A stretch of 64,000 bases of DNA from JACKOB01 sp024234575 (lineage in GTDB: Bacteria; Pseudomonadota; Gammaproteobacteria; Pseudomonadales; Oleiphilaceae): NCBI GenBank assembly GCA_051208035.1, contig JBPJFZ010000004.1, positions 314,165 through 378,164 on the forward strand, written 5' to 3'. Of the stretch, positions 8,273-17,779 are shown piece after piece. The notes under the pieces were generated by a model, which saw nothing but the letters and a program-made list of their open reading frames with translations, made no database searches and was not told the origin of the DNA. The translations under genes were made by a program, and so were the position numbers. The first letter of the stretch is position 1; every line of letters begins with the position of its first letter.

Positions 8273-8956
8273 TTAAGCGATTCTTTTGCGAGAATATATA
8301 AGTCCGCATAGACTAATTAAAAGTAAACCTAATGATTCTGGCTCGGACACGCCAGTAGCATCCGTTGAAGATGAGTTGCCTCTCACAAGGGCCAGATGAT
8401 ATTGGCTCCCTTGGTCGAAAAAAGAATCATCTAAGAGAGGATTATAAAAATAATCTGCCGTAGAAACGCTATGAAGAGGAATATGAGGATAAGACGCAAC
8501 CGACGCGACGCGTGTTAGCCTATCGTCGCTAGCGTCTTGAAGGTAAATACTTGGCCAGCTGCCACTTTCACCAAAAATATCAAGAAAATTGCTAGCGTCA
8601 ATTGCATCCAAATCATTCGATGAAACAGTCCCGAAGAAACCTCCAAGCAAACCATCAACATCATGCTGTGTAGCAAATCGCCACACATTACCGTCGGTGA
8701 CATTTTCATTCACTTTGTCAAGGATATGATTGGCCGTCATCTTGTAACCGCCTCCTGGGAACAATCTAAACCACTCAGTACGACCCAGAATATCTCTCGT
8801 ATTCCAACGGAACCAATCGGTCTCTGTGCTTGAATCAGAAACAAAATTTGTCGTATCGTCCCATTGAAGAGTGTCGTGAGAAATTACAGTTGCATGGGCT
8901 AGGGGGAGAAAAGAGCTTAACATCAAAAACAGAGTAGCTTTTAGCATCCGTGTCAT
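8273..8956 (-). CDS. PEP-CTERM sorting domain-containing protein
   Basis: 227-residue secreted protein. The N-terminus MTRMLKATLFLMLSSFLPLAHA is a clear Sec signal peptide ending in AHA. The C-terminus reads VSEPESLGLLLISLCGLIYSRKR: a Pro-Glu motif, a hydrophobic segment and a basic tail. This is the PEP-CTERM signal recognised by exosortase for cell-surface or EPS-linked display. The middle is Asp/Ser/Trp-rich with no enzyme motif. AGGTGAT just before the ATG supports the start. No exosortase or EPS genes lie in the window, so the sorting machinery must be elsewhere. The gene is isolated between a mobile-like segment and the cob genes. Confidence 0.75.
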   Translation of the reverse strand: MTRMLKATLFLMLSSFLPLAHATVISHDTLQWDDTTNFVSDSSTETDWFRWNTRDILGRTEWFRLFPGGGYKMTANHILDKVNENVTDGNVWRFATQHDVDGLLGGFFGTVSSNDLDAIDASNFLDIFGESGSWPSIYLQDASDDRLTRVASVASYPHIPLHSVSTADYFYNPLLDDSFFDQGSQYHLALVRGNSSSTDATGVSEPESLGLLLISLCGLIYSRKRIA

Positions 8957-9240
8957 GTATCACCTATAGAATAAAGGTTTGGCATCCAGGTTAGATTAAT
9001 CTTTTGCCATAAGAGTTAACAAAATCCGTCATTAATAAATAATGATCAAGACTCATTCGAAGCGGCTATTCTAACCAATTACCATACAACTACTAGCAGA
9101 TGATTCGTTCGCTGAGGTGCTGTTCACAAAACCGGTTGAACTATTAAACCCTAATCCGCGAGGTTTACCGACAGGTTTGTCAATCATCACGCTAGAATGG
9201 GGGAGGATCAATGCGCCCCCTTTACTGCCTTATTAACCTG

Positions 9241-9846
9241 CTACCAATCAATCCCTTTCTGCACGCGCACGCCATCTTGATAGGCGTGTTTCACAGACTG
9301 AATTTTGCTGACGGTGTCGGCAAGCTCAATGATTTCTCGTGGACAGCCCCGACCGGTGATGACGACATGTTGCATCGCTGGTCGTTTATTAAGTGCCTCG
9401 ATCACCCGATCCATGGCGATATAGTCATAGGCCATCATATAAGTCAGCTCATCAAGCACGACTAAGTTGATGCTTTCATCCTGCAGAAAGCGCAGGGCAT
9501 CGGCCCAAACCGTTTCTGCGGCGGCGATATCTGTTTCGCGGTTTTGTGTATCCCAGGTGAAGCCGGTATTCATTACCGAAAACTCAACGCCGTGCTTGCT
9601 GAGCAAATTACGTTCACCGCACTCCCAGGTGCCTTTAATAAACTGACAGACGGCTACTTTTAACTCGTGTCCGACGGCTCTCGCTGCCATGCCGAAACCA
9701 GCGGTAGATTTACCTTTGCCATCGCCAGTGATGACCAGCAGCAGACCTTTGTCTTTGGTTGCTTGAGCGATACTGGCATCGACCTTTTCTTTCAGTCGTT
9801 GTTGTTTGATTTTATGTTTTTCCTGGCGTTCATCGCTTTCAGTCAT
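9241..9846 (-). CDS. cobO: Cob(I)yrinic acid a,c-diamide adenosyltransferase
   Basis: Transfers the 5'-deoxyadenosyl group of ATP to the cobalt of cob(I)yrinic acid a,c-diamide or cobalamin in B12 synthesis or salvage. The P-loop variant VITGDGKGKSTAGFG near residue 38 and LVVLDELTYMMAYDYI and VITGRGCP downstream are diagnostic of CobO/BtuR/CobA. I chose the ATG at 9846, giving 201 residues as usual for the family. It overlaps the end of cobQ by 8 bases, which implies translational coupling. Longer frames running to 9969 are out of line with family length. The N-terminus is charged and helical. Two genes of B12 metabolism sit here alone. Confidence 0.93.
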   Translation of the reverse strand: MTESDERQEKHKIKQQRLKEKVDASIAQATKDKGLLLVITGDGKGKSTAGFGMAARAVGHELKVAVCQFIKGTWECGERNLLSKHGVEFSVMNTGFTWDTQNRETDIAAAETVWADALRFLQDESINLVVLDELTYMMAYDYIAMDRVIEALNKRPAMQHVVITGRGCPREIIELADTVSKIQSVKHAYQDGVRVQKGIDW

Positions 9847-11389
9847 TGCTGTGGTTTCCATTGCTAAAAAGTGGTTCAAGCAGATCAAGGCGAAGGTGTT
9901 TTTGCACTGAGTCTGCGAGATGGTTAATGGCATTTTCAAAAAGTGCTTCTGATGAGGGGGCGGAATCAACTGCTGTGCCTACCCAGTTAGCCACCGCCGT
10001 GATTACCTCCGGTGTTTGAAATAATCCGTGCCAGTAGGTGCCTGCCACCAAATTGTCAGCGCTAATGGCGCCGTCGTCTTCCCCCTCTTCATTACGAAAC
10101 AAAGCGGCTAGTGGTTCTTGCAAGGTGCTGCGCCCGGCATGTATTTCATAACCTCTGGCGGTAATGGTTTGCTTTAATGCGGTGTTATCTCCGCGCGCGA
10201 GCAGGCACTGGCCTTTTACATTGCGTAAGATTTTCTCTTCGCTCAGCCAGGTTTCTAGCGGCAAGTAACCCAAGCCGGCAGATTCTTCGCTGCAGTCATT
10301 GGCGGAGGACTCTATCTTCAACGGATCGCGAATGACTCGACCCAGCATTTGGTAACCGCCGCAAATTCCTAGCACTTTGCCACCATAGCGCAAATGCTTT
10401 TGCAGCTGTTTGTCCCAGCCTTGATCGCGCATAAAGGCGAGGTCTGCACGTACGTTTTTGCTGCCGGGAAGAATGATCAGGTCGGCGGCGGGTAATGGGC
10501 CGGGTGCATAGGCAAACTGCAGGTCAATTTGTGGATGCGCGCGCAGGGGATCAAAATCGTCGTGGTTACTCATCCGCGGCCACACCGGCACCACGACTCG
10601 TATTCTGGCATCTTGCAGCACTGGCTGTTGTTGGTTAACCGCGTCTTCGGCGGCCAAATCAAGTCCGTGTAAAAATGGCAACACACCAATAACCGGCAAT
10701 CCGGTGCGTGCTTCCAGCCAATCCAGACCATTCTGCAGCAGGGCGATATCGCCACGAAATTTGTTGATGATAAAGCCTTTCACGCGGGCCCGTTCGCTGT
10801 CTGACAACAGTTCAAGCGTGCCTATAATCTGCGCGAAAACACCACCGCGATCAATATCTGCCACTAACACGACTGGTACGTCTGCGACCTCGGCGAAGCC
10901 CATGTTAGCGATATCACCTTCGCGCAAATTTACTTCTGCCGGGCTGCCTGCGCCTTCGATAACCACGCGGGTAAAATCACTGCACAGTTGTTGATAAGCA
11001 CTAAAAACAGCCGCAGCCGCTTTTGGTTTGTAGGCGTGATAGTCTTTAGCTTCGAGCTGATGTAAGGCTTTGCCCAGTATGATGATCTGCGCGCCGGTGT
11101 CGCTGCTGGGTTTCAGTAATATCGGATTCATTAACACCGATGGTTCGATGCCCGCCGCTTGTGCTTGCACCGCCTGTGCTCGCCCGATCTCGCCGCCATC
11201 GCCAGTCACCGCACTGTTGAGTGCCATATTTTGCGGTTTAAAAGGAGTAACTGATATTCCCCGCCGAGCATATACTCGGCAAAGCGCCGCAACGACGGTG
11301 CTTTTCCCAGCGTCAGAGCTGGTTCCCTGGATCATCAGGCCACGGTTTTGTCTCGTTGAAGGTGGGTTGTGACTATCGAAACTGCTCAC
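9839..11389 (-). CDS. cobQ: Cobyric acid synthase (adenosylcobyrinic acid a,c-diamide amidotransferase)
   Basis: 516-residue glutamine-dependent amidotransferase that amidates four carboxylates (b, d, e, g) of adenosylcobyrinic acid a,c-diamide. The N-terminal synthetase domain has the P-loop-like MIQGTSSDAGKSTVVAALC (about residues 19-37). The C-terminal class I glutaminase domain has the nucleophile Cys in GICGGYQMLGR (about 340) and the catalytic His region GTYWHGLF. The length is normal. Stop and cobO start overlap (ATGACTGA), so cobQ-cobO form one minus-strand unit. I looked for a cobalamin riboswitch upstream (11390-11550) and saw no B12-box-like sequence. Confidence 0.95.
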   Translation of the reverse strand: MSSFDSHNPPSTRQNRGLMIQGTSSDAGKSTVVAALCRVYARRGISVTPFKPQNMALNSAVTGDGGEIGRAQAVQAQAAGIEPSVLMNPILLKPSSDTGAQIIILGKALHQLEAKDYHAYKPKAAAAVFSAYQQLCSDFTRVVIEGAGSPAEVNLREGDIANMGFAEVADVPVVLVADIDRGGVFAQIIGTLELLSDSERARVKGFIINKFRGDIALLQNGLDWLEARTGLPVIGVLPFLHGLDLAAEDAVNQQQPVLQDARIRVVVPVWPRMSNHDDFDPLRAHPQIDLQFAYAPGPLPAADLIILPGSKNVRADLAFMRDQGWDKQLQKHLRYGGKVLGICGGYQMLGRVIRDPLKIESSANDCSEESAGLGYLPLETWLSEEKILRNVKGQCLLARGDNTALKQTITARGYEIHAGRSTLQEPLAALFRNEEGEDDGAISADNLVAGTYWHGLFQTPEVITAVANWVGTAVDSAPSSEALFENAINHLADSVQKHLRLDLLEPLFSNGNHSND

Positions 11390-11608
11390 TGGCGAGGTCC
11401 TAATAATGTTCTAAAAACAGGACAGGCGATTCTAGTGGTTTTTGTGGATGGTTAACAGACTGAATTCGTCAAACGGCGAACCCAACTGCAAAGGCAGCCA
11501 CCGTTATGAATCCAACAATAATATAGATGTGATTGTTGTGCAGTTGCTTGTTTTTTGCGGCCGAAAGCTATGTTAATGTCTTTCATCCAAATTTTTGAGA
11601 CTCCAGCA

Positions 11609-12184
11609 ATGATCGTAAATTTACCTAAAATTCGTGTCGCATTGCTCTCGGTTGCCGCCGCTATCGCTTGCACACAAGTTTTGGCAGCTGCCCCGGCCCA
11701 ATCGGACTCTACTGCTTCTGATAGAAAATTTTATGCAGAAGCTGGTGCGCTCTATCAAACCATTGAAGTGGATGGTCTGCGTTTTTCGCACCCGGCCGCA
11801 CAGGTAAGGGCAGGCATGTACTTTCAGCCGCAGTTGGGTATCGAAGTGCACGCCGCAACGGGGGTTCAAGATGACGAGAAGAAAGGGTTAACCACCGATC
11901 TGAATTACCTGGCGGGTGTTGACGTGCGTTTTGAGTCGCCAGAGGTCAACTTTACAAAGCTTTATATCACCCTGGGATATGCCCACACAGATATGACCAT
12001 GCATAAAAAGACCAGTGACTATCCGGGTGATGGCACTTTCGATAGCCCCTCTGCCGGTATTGGTGCCGAGGCGACTAGCGCTTGGAACCCTGATTTGTAT
12101 GTGTTTGGCAAGTACACGCATTACTTTCATGACGATGATGTAGAAATGGGTGGTATCAGTGCAGGGGTAAAGTATGCGTTTTAA
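11609..12184 (+). CDS. Outer-membrane beta-barrel protein
   Basis: About 191 residues from the ATG at 11609, which I chose because it begins directly with a signal peptide (MIVNLPKIRVALLSVAAAIA..., cleavage after VLA near residue 27). A farther ATG at 11555 would place 18 unrelated residues before it. The mature part alternates aromatic/hydrophobic and polar residues (QVRAGMYF, LYITLGYAH, YVFGKYTHYF) and ends GISAGVKYAF with a terminal Phe, as in OmpA/OmpW-like or OMP_b-brl barrels of about eight strands. The stop overlaps the start region of the next gene. No ligand is evident. Confidence 0.75.
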   Translation: MIVNLPKIRVALLSVAAAIACTQVLAAAPAQSDSTASDRKFYAEAGALYQTIEVDGLRFSHPAAQVRAGMYFQPQLGIEVHAATGVQDDEKKGLTTDLNYLAGVDVRFESPEVNFTKLYITLGYAHTDMTMHKKTSDYPGDGTFDSPSAGIGAEATSAWNPDLYVFGKYTHYFHDDDVEMGGISAGVKYAF

Positions 12185-12200
12185 TCTTGGAGATAAATCG

Positions 12201-13436
12201 GTGCGATATTCAATTTCTAAGGAAGCTAAGTTATTTACCCGCGCAGGGCTAGCGCCATTGCTGTTATTGGCGTTGTTGACTGGTTGCGAAGGCGACACAG
12301 GAAAATTTAAAGAAGCGGTCTATGTGGCTGAGAATAATGTTACCAGTATCACGGTTAGCGCCGTCAATGACGTAATTAAATTGGGAGAAAGCCAGCAATA
12401 CCAGGCGAAGGCCGTTACCGCTGATAGCGATACAACGCAAGATATTAACAGTCGTGTGCGTTGGTCTACCTCGGATGCGGCGGTAGCGAGTGTCAGCAAA
12501 ACCGGTCTGGTAAAAGGTATTGCGGACGGCACAGTCACCATCACCGCCAGCTTAGAAGAGCTGACAGCAACCTCGACACTCGTTGTCTCATCTGCCGAGT
12601 TGACCAGCATCAGTATCAGTGCTTCCCGCCAGGTTGTGCCGGTATGTACGGCGTCCACCGGCCTCACCGCGCAGGGGTTTTATACGGATTCCACCGAGCG
12701 GGACATCACCCAGCTGGTGACCTGGACGACTGCTGATGCAACCATCGCCACCACCGAGGATACTTTGCTATACGCCTATCTGCCCGGCAACGCGACCATC
12801 ACTGCCAGTAAAGACGGCGTGTTGTCTGAGGTTCTAACATTACCTGTTGTAAGCACCTTAACCGGTATTACGCTGACACCGGAAAACATCAGCCTTGACG
12901 ACAACGACAAACAACAATATGAGGCCAGCGGTCTTTACGCCAGTGGTGAGCGAGAGTCTGTGACGAAAACCTCCCAGTGGGGAGTGACGGATAGCAGCGG
13001 CGCCGCAACGGATATCGCTGCCATGTCTAATACGAAGGGCAGCAAAGGATTGTTAACGGCAGCCAAGGTCGGCAGCGGACTCGTCAAGGTCAGTTGTAAT
13101 GAAATCGAAGCCAGTACAAACCTTACGGTAACCGGTGACCCCACGGTAACCAAGCTGGAAATTAACGACGGTGCAACGTCTGTCGAAATATCACTGTCTG
13201 ATGGAAAAACCCAGACTCAGCTCACCGCCGACGCCACCTTTAGCGACGATGATGTCGAAGATGTTACCGAAAAGGCTGGCTGGTTTGTGTCTAGTCATAC
13301 CAGTGGTGCTTCTGCCAGCGTTAGTAACTCATCGGGCAGTAAAGGGCTTGTGACGTTTACTGCGGTGGGTGAAACCATCATCAAGGCCAATTACGAAGAT
13401 GCGACAGATCAAATTACAGTTATCGTGAAGAAGTAA
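12201..13436 (+). CDS. Ig-like (BIG2) domain lipoprotein
   Basis: Predicted lipoprotein of 411 residues. The GTG at 12201 is preferred because GGAGAT lies about 7 bases upstream; an ATG at 12174 overlapping the previous gene lacks such a site. The lipobox LLALLTGC gives an acylated Cys near residue 29 of the mature call. About four bacterial Ig-like (BIG2) repeats follow, each opening with a TSI/TGI/TKL beta strand and containing a W(T/S)(T/S) and G(T)VTITA-like core. These modules usually mediate adhesion or surface display. It pairs with the barrel protein encoded immediately upstream. No enzymatic domain is visible. Confidence 0.8.
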   Translation: MRYSISKEAKLFTRAGLAPLLLLALLTGCEGDTGKFKEAVYVAENNVTSITVSAVNDVIKLGESQQYQAKAVTADSDTTQDINSRVRWSTSDAAVASVSKTGLVKGIADGTVTITASLEELTATSTLVVSSAELTSISISASRQVVPVCTASTGLTAQGFYTDSTERDITQLVTWTTADATIATTEDTLLYAYLPGNATITASKDGVLSEVLTLPVVSTLTGITLTPENISLDDNDKQQYEASGLYASGERESVTKTSQWGVTDSSGAATDIAAMSNTKGSKGLLTAAKVGSGLVKVSCNEIEASTNLTVTGDPTVTKLEINDGATSVEISLSDGKTQTQLTADATFSDDDVEDVTEKAGWFVSSHTSGASASVSNSSGSKGLVTFTAVGETIIKANYEDATDQITVIVKK

Positions 13437-13445
13437 TCTGTCGAT

Positions 13446-13470
13446 AAAGGCTGAAATAATTTCAGCCTTT
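13446..13470 (+). terminator. Terminator hairpin after the Ig-like lipoprotein gene
   Basis: Perfect stem AAAGGCTGAAA / TTTCAGCCTTT with a three-base loop, 10 bp after the stop. The A-rich left side and T-rich right side make it able to act in both directions, also for the convergent kinase gene ending at 13519. Confidence 0.75.
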
Positions 13471-13518
13471 ATATTTGATATATAAGGCATCTTTTTGAGT
13501 TCTTTGTGCTTATTTATT

Positions 13519-16500
13519 CTAACTGATTTCTGCCGCTGGTTTTAAATAGTGGCCCAGTGTTGCATAGAACCGCTTCTTATCGATGGGTTTAGCGAGGTAA
13601 TCATCGCATCCCATCTCCCTGTATTCGTGAATGTCTTCCGCCATCACATTCGCAGTGAGTGCAACAATTGGCGTTTGGTTTCCCGATTGGCGAAGAGCCG
13701 CTGTAGCTTCCAGACCATCCATTACCGGCATTTGCATGTCCATTAAAATAAGGTCAAACGACTCTTTGCTAGCCTTCTCGACTGCCTCGGCTCCGTTAAC
13801 GACCAGCGTGATGTCAGCGCCTGTCTTTTTCACCAGTAACTCTACTAACCGACGATTAACTTCGTTGTCTTCGGCGTAAAGTATCGAGCCTTTAAGTTGC
13901 GGCGCTTTACTCGTTAGAACTTGCGTCTGCCGTTGATTAAATTCACTGCTGTCTTTGATAAGTTTTGCAGCTTCCAGCATGCCGGTGGCAATGATCACCT
14001 CAAAGTCGCTGCCTTTGCCATAGGTGCTGTTTGCTTTAATAGTACCACCCAGTAGCTCTGCCAGACGTTTCGAGATGCTAAGTCCTAAGCCGGTTCCTCC
14101 ATATTCCCGGGCGGTCGCAGCGGAGGCCTGCGCAAAGGCGTCGAACAGCCGGTTTAATTGCTCAGGTTTTAGACCAATACCCGTGTCAGTAACGGTGATA
14201 TGCAATAGTTCGCGAGCAACTTCACAACGGATATCAATGGTAATACTGCCTCTGGCGGTAAACTTAAGTGCATTACCGCAGAGGTTAATCAATATCTGCT
14301 TAAGACGGGTTGGGTCAGTTTGAATGGTTTCCGGAAGCGGATAGTGATAATTAACTGAAAAATTGATTTCTTTATCACGAGCTTTAGGCTCAAAGTAGGA
14401 CCTTACCTCAGCGATAAGGTCGGGCAGCATTACCGGGGCTATGTCTACTTGCAGCTTGTCGGCGTCGATGCGGGAATGATCCAAAATGTCGTTGATTAGT
14501 TCGAGCAGGTGTCGGCCGCTACGCACTATTATTTCCGCAGATGACTTGGTTTCGTCTTCACTTAAAGACTCATCAATCAGCGAGTCGCCATAGCCTATGA
14601 TTGCCGTAAGTGGCGTTCTGATTTCATGGCTCATATTGGCCAGAAACTGGCTTTTGGCGGCGGCAGAGGCATCGGCTATTTGCCGCATTAGCTGGTTATG
14701 CTCGCGCTCTTGCTCTAAGGCCTCCTTTGCCTTTTTCTCTGTGATATCGACAAAAACCCCTTCAATATAAGCCGGTTCGTTGTTTAATGCAGGTACAAAT
14801 CTGAGGGATGATTCGGCCCAGCGGCGCTCGCCCCTTGCGTTAATAAACTGGGCCTGAATTCCACTGAGCTCTCGTTTTTCATTCAGTTCATTAGCAATGT
14901 GGTTTAGAATTTTCTCGTCGCAATAACAGGCAGATAGCGCGTTGTCGGTTCCATCCTGTAGTTTTTTCAGCGATGAAAACCCCAGCATGGCAATCATGGC
15001 AGGATTGGCATCGATAAACTTTTTATCCAGTGTCATCTGAAAAAAGCCTTCAATCGCATTACTGAATAAGCTTTGGTAGCGCTGCAGATTATTCATGGCA
15101 AATGCGGTGGCATCCAATGCCATTTTCTGGGCATTTTTTATTCGGTCAGACATCGCAAATGAAAGTAAAACCAGTTGACACAGAATACCGAACTGTATTG
15201 CGTTCCAGGTGAAAAAGTTAAAGGGTATTTTGCCGTTCACGGCGAGAGAATAGAGCACTATTCCGAAGCAAGTGAATAGCCAGGCAGTGAGGTAAGCTGT
15301 GCCACCGGGTATTTTGTAACGAACAGCACTGAATGCATACCAGCACAAAAAAATGATATTCATCATCGTGCCGATTGCCGCCCACTGGACGGCGATGGAA
15401 GGCGATGCAAAGAATGAAATTATAGTCATGACGATGGTTACACGGAGAAAGAACTTGATAAGCGTTCCGCGTGCTGGTGCTATTTGTCGAAAGTCGATGA
15501 AGTGTTTCGCCATCAGCAATGCAAATATAAAAACAATCCAAATATAAGTTGCCAGAAAATTTTTATGTAAAAAAAATGGTACTTCACCAACTAAATGCAG
15601 CCCATGTAAACGTTCGGTCAGGAGGGCGACCAAGTAGGAGAATATATAAAAAACATAATAGAAGTAGGCTCTTTCACGCACCGTTATGAACAGGAAAATA
15701 TTAAAAATGCACATAAAAGCAATGGCGCCGAGGACGAAACCAGATAGCACCATCGATATGGATGCTTGTTCGGCAAAGCCTTTAGGGGAATATATTGCAA
15801 TGGGTAAATGCAGGGCGTAATCACTGGTAATTCTCAGGTACAGCTTGGTCTCTTCATTTTGCTTAACGGTGAAAGACAGGAGGCTGGTAGGATAGAGCAA
15901 GTCCCTCGTCGACATTGTTTTCGCATATCCTGAGCTTTTGCGAAGCGTTATGTCGTTATTGCTTACGACATAAAGCTCGATGTCTTCGACCAGCGGCGTG
16001 TCGATATGAAGCCAATAGTCTTTGGTCGTCTCTCTGCCTTTATAGACCAGCGGAATAGCAATCCAAATCGCATTCTTGGAGTAGCTGAGATTTAAAGGGC
16101 CGCCACTATCGTTATGGGTAAAGTCCTGACGAATGTCCAATTTTTTAATGTCATCAATCGTTAATTGGGTCGTGGCATCTTCAAAATAACGTAGTTTCGA
16201 GTCTGCAGGATAATGTTCAATCCGGTCGTATAAACCAACTGTCGTCTGTTGTTGTAAAAAAAGTGCTTCGGCCTCTTTTCTTTTGGCTAAAAAATAAGGT
16301 GACTCATCCTTGAGAGAGGATGTCGAAATTTTAGCTGGCGATAGTGACCGATCGGTTTGAGAAAATTCTGGAGCGGATAAAGCACCAGCGATAATTGCTG
16401 GAGAATGAAGCATTGACCCCATTAGCATCATGACAGGGAAGAAGGTCGTTGCGCGATTGGGCGAAAGCCCTGTGCGACCTGACCGTAAGAAGTATGTTAG

Positions 16501-16524
16501 CCCTTTGATGAAAATACGGATCAT
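13519..16524 (-). CDS. Hybrid sensor histidine kinase/response regulator, 7TMR-DISM type
   Basis: 1001-residue membrane sensor. Domains in order are an N-terminal signal or anchor (about 20-50), a periplasmic 7TMR-DISM extracellular domain (about 95-245), seven transmembrane helices (7TMR-DISM_7TM, about 250-465), a PAS domain with PAC (about 485-600), HisKA with phospho-acceptor His633 in SHEIRTP, HATPase_c with GTGLGLSISKRL, and a C-terminal REC domain with Asp929 in LILMDMQMP. DISM extracellular domains commonly bind carbohydrate or other small molecules; the ligand is unknown here. A separate output protein is not adjacent. The gene is monocistronic and ends near the terminator at 13446-13470. 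Confidence 0.92.
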   Translation of the reverse strand: MIRIFIKGLTYFLRSGRTGLSPNRATTFFPVMMLMGSMLHSPAIIAGALSAPEFSQTDRSLSPAKISTSSLKDESPYFLAKRKEAEALFLQQQTTVGLYDRIEHYPADSKLRYFEDATTQLTIDDIKKLDIRQDFTHNDSGGPLNLSYSKNAIWIAIPLVYKGRETTKDYWLHIDTPLVEDIELYVVSNNDITLRKSSGYAKTMSTRDLLYPTSLLSFTVKQNEETKLYLRITSDYALHLPIAIYSPKGFAEQASISMVLSGFVLGAIAFMCIFNIFLFITVRERAYFYYVFYIFSYLVALLTERLHGLHLVGEVPFFLHKNFLATYIWIVFIFALLMAKHFIDFRQIAPARGTLIKFFLRVTIVMTIISFFASPSIAVQWAAIGTMMNIIFLCWYAFSAVRYKIPGGTAYLTAWLFTCFGIVLYSLAVNGKIPFNFFTWNAIQFGILCQLVLLSFAMSDRIKNAQKMALDATAFAMNNLQRYQSLFSNAIEGFFQMTLDKKFIDANPAMIAMLGFSSLKKLQDGTDNALSACYCDEKILNHIANELNEKRELSGIQAQFINARGERRWAESSLRFVPALNNEPAYIEGVFVDITEKKAKEALEQEREHNQLMRQIADASAAAKSQFLANMSHEIRTPLTAIIGYGDSLIDESLSEDETKSSAEIIVRSGRHLLELINDILDHSRIDADKLQVDIAPVMLPDLIAEVRSYFEPKARDKEINFSVNYHYPLPETIQTDPTRLKQILINLCGNALKFTARGSITIDIRCEVARELLHITVTDTGIGLKPEQLNRLFDAFAQASAATAREYGGTGLGLSISKRLAELLGGTIKANSTYGKGSDFEVIIATGMLEAAKLIKDSSEFNQRQTQVLTSKAPQLKGSILYAEDNEVNRRLVELLVKKTGADITLVVNGAEAVEKASKESFDLILMDMQMPVMDGLEATAALRQSGNQTPIVALTANVMAEDIHEYREMGCDDYLAKPIDKKRFYATLGHYLKPAAEIS

Positions 16525-16630
16525 TATGCTGCGTCAAATTGGGATGACGAAAAGGCTATGCCATCACTAGATAGAACAGGCGGCCAATGTTGGTGTATTC
16601 GTGCTGATAAGTTTAGACGTAAAATTTGCT

Positions 16631-17596
16631 TTATGCGTTGAAAATGTAGGGAAAAGTCTCGTAAATGTTTTGATAGATAGACAGATACGCAGTGTTTGAC
16701 CAGGTGTGTAATTGAGACACTAACAAGAAAATAACATCTGTTGAAAATGCTAATAAGACCATCATCTTCAGTAATACATTGTAACGAGTCTTGTCGGTTA
16801 CTTTAAGCAACTGGAAACTGTGCCAGACAAATGCGGGAATCGTAAGGCTTAATATCACGACATAAGGCGCTTTGTGTAGCCACAGGTAACAATGCATTCC
16901 GGCGAGTGCCAGGCTAACCAATACACAGTGGTAGACTAATGCGTTACGTTGCCCAAGTCTGGCCGCCATCGTCCGTTTACCGGCTTGCTGGTCAGTTTCT
17001 ATGTCGCGGATATTATTGATATTTAAAACTGCTACCGCCAGCATACCCACTGATAGGGCGGGCAGAAGGTCCAGCAGAAATAGCTGATTACTTTGCAAGT
17101 AAGCGGTGCCTATCACGGCTACAAAGCCAAAGAAAATTAAGACAGAAAGGTCGCCAAGGCCCACATAACCATAGGGTTTTTTACCAACGGTATAGGTGAT
17201 CGCGGCAACAATCGAAAGCGCACCAATCGCCAGAAAAATGAGAATTTCTTTCCATGCAGGCAGGGCCAAATAAAGCAGTGCCCCCCCAGAAATCGCTGAC
17301 AGCAGCACTAACAGACTAATCGCCGCGCGCAGCTGCTTAGGGGTCACCATTCCACCTTGCAATACCCGTTGGGGGCCTTGTCGTTGGTGATTATCGACGC
17401 CACTGAGACCATCGCCATAATCGTTGGCGATATTAGACAATATTTGCAGGAGTAACATCGTGCCCAAGGTCAGTGCTGCTACCGTCCAGTCAATGGGATG
17501 GCCTGCCGGGACAATAGCAAAGCCTGCCGCCATACTTCCTAAAGCCAGTGGCAGGGTACGCAGGCGCATTGCCGTGAGCCAAATAGATAGGGCCAT
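16631..17596 (-). CDS. menA: 1,4-dihydroxy-2-naphthoate polyprenyltransferase
   Basis: Integral membrane UbiA-family enzyme that attaches the polyprenyl tail to 1,4-dihydroxy-2-naphthoate to give demethylmenaquinone. The two Asp-rich motifs are ANDYGDGLSGVD (about residues 57-68, with GPQRVLQGG following) and NNIRDIETDQQAGKRT (about 195-210). Eight to nine hydrophobic helices are visible, and length is normal at 321 residues. It is divergent from menF across a 183-bp region that should hold both promoters. The link with menFDBCE makes the assignment strong. Confidence 0.93.
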   Translation of the reverse strand: MALSIWLTAMRLRTLPLALGSMAAGFAIVPAGHPIDWTVAALTLGTMLLLQILSNIANDYGDGLSGVDNHQRQGPQRVLQGGMVTPKQLRAAISLLVLLSAISGGALLYLALPAWKEILIFLAIGALSIVAAITYTVGKKPYGYVGLGDLSVLIFFGFVAVIGTAYLQSNQLFLLDLLPALSVGMLAVAVLNINNIRDIETDQQAGKRTMAARLGQRNALVYHCVLVSLALAGMHCYLWLHKAPYVVILSLTIPAFVWHSFQLLKVTDKTRYNVLLKMMVLLAFSTDVIFLLVSQLHTWSNTAYLSIYQNIYETFPYIFNA

Positions 17597-17779
17597 AATT
17601 GATCTGCAACCAATAAGTAAAAGCAGGGATTTTAGTATACTGTGCGTTGTGTGTCGCTCTCGGTGTACTGCGATCTTTGTTTTGTTATAAAGTGTTGAGT
17701 TCGTGTTGATGTGATGAGCAGGCAGTACCGGGGAAATATAGACTAGTTAAACATTGGCGATGGGAAGCGGTGAAGTAAC

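Noticed and set aside
9847..9969. N-terminal extension of cobO from a TTG at 9969
   Set aside because: It lies entirely within cobQ codons and exceeds the family length; the ATG at 9846 with the ATGACTGA overlap is better.
11390..11554. Cobalamin riboswitch expected before cobQ-cobO
   Set aside because: No B12-box-like or conserved stem sequence is recognisable on the minus strand.
11469..11555. Minus-strand open frame ending in a hydrophobic helix (IYIIVGFITVAAFAVGF), resembling a small CbtB-like membrane protein near the cob genes
   Set aside because: No ATG, GTG or TTG start in frame after the upstream stop, no histidine-rich end, and it overlaps the leader of the next gene. Possibly a leftover, but not supportable.
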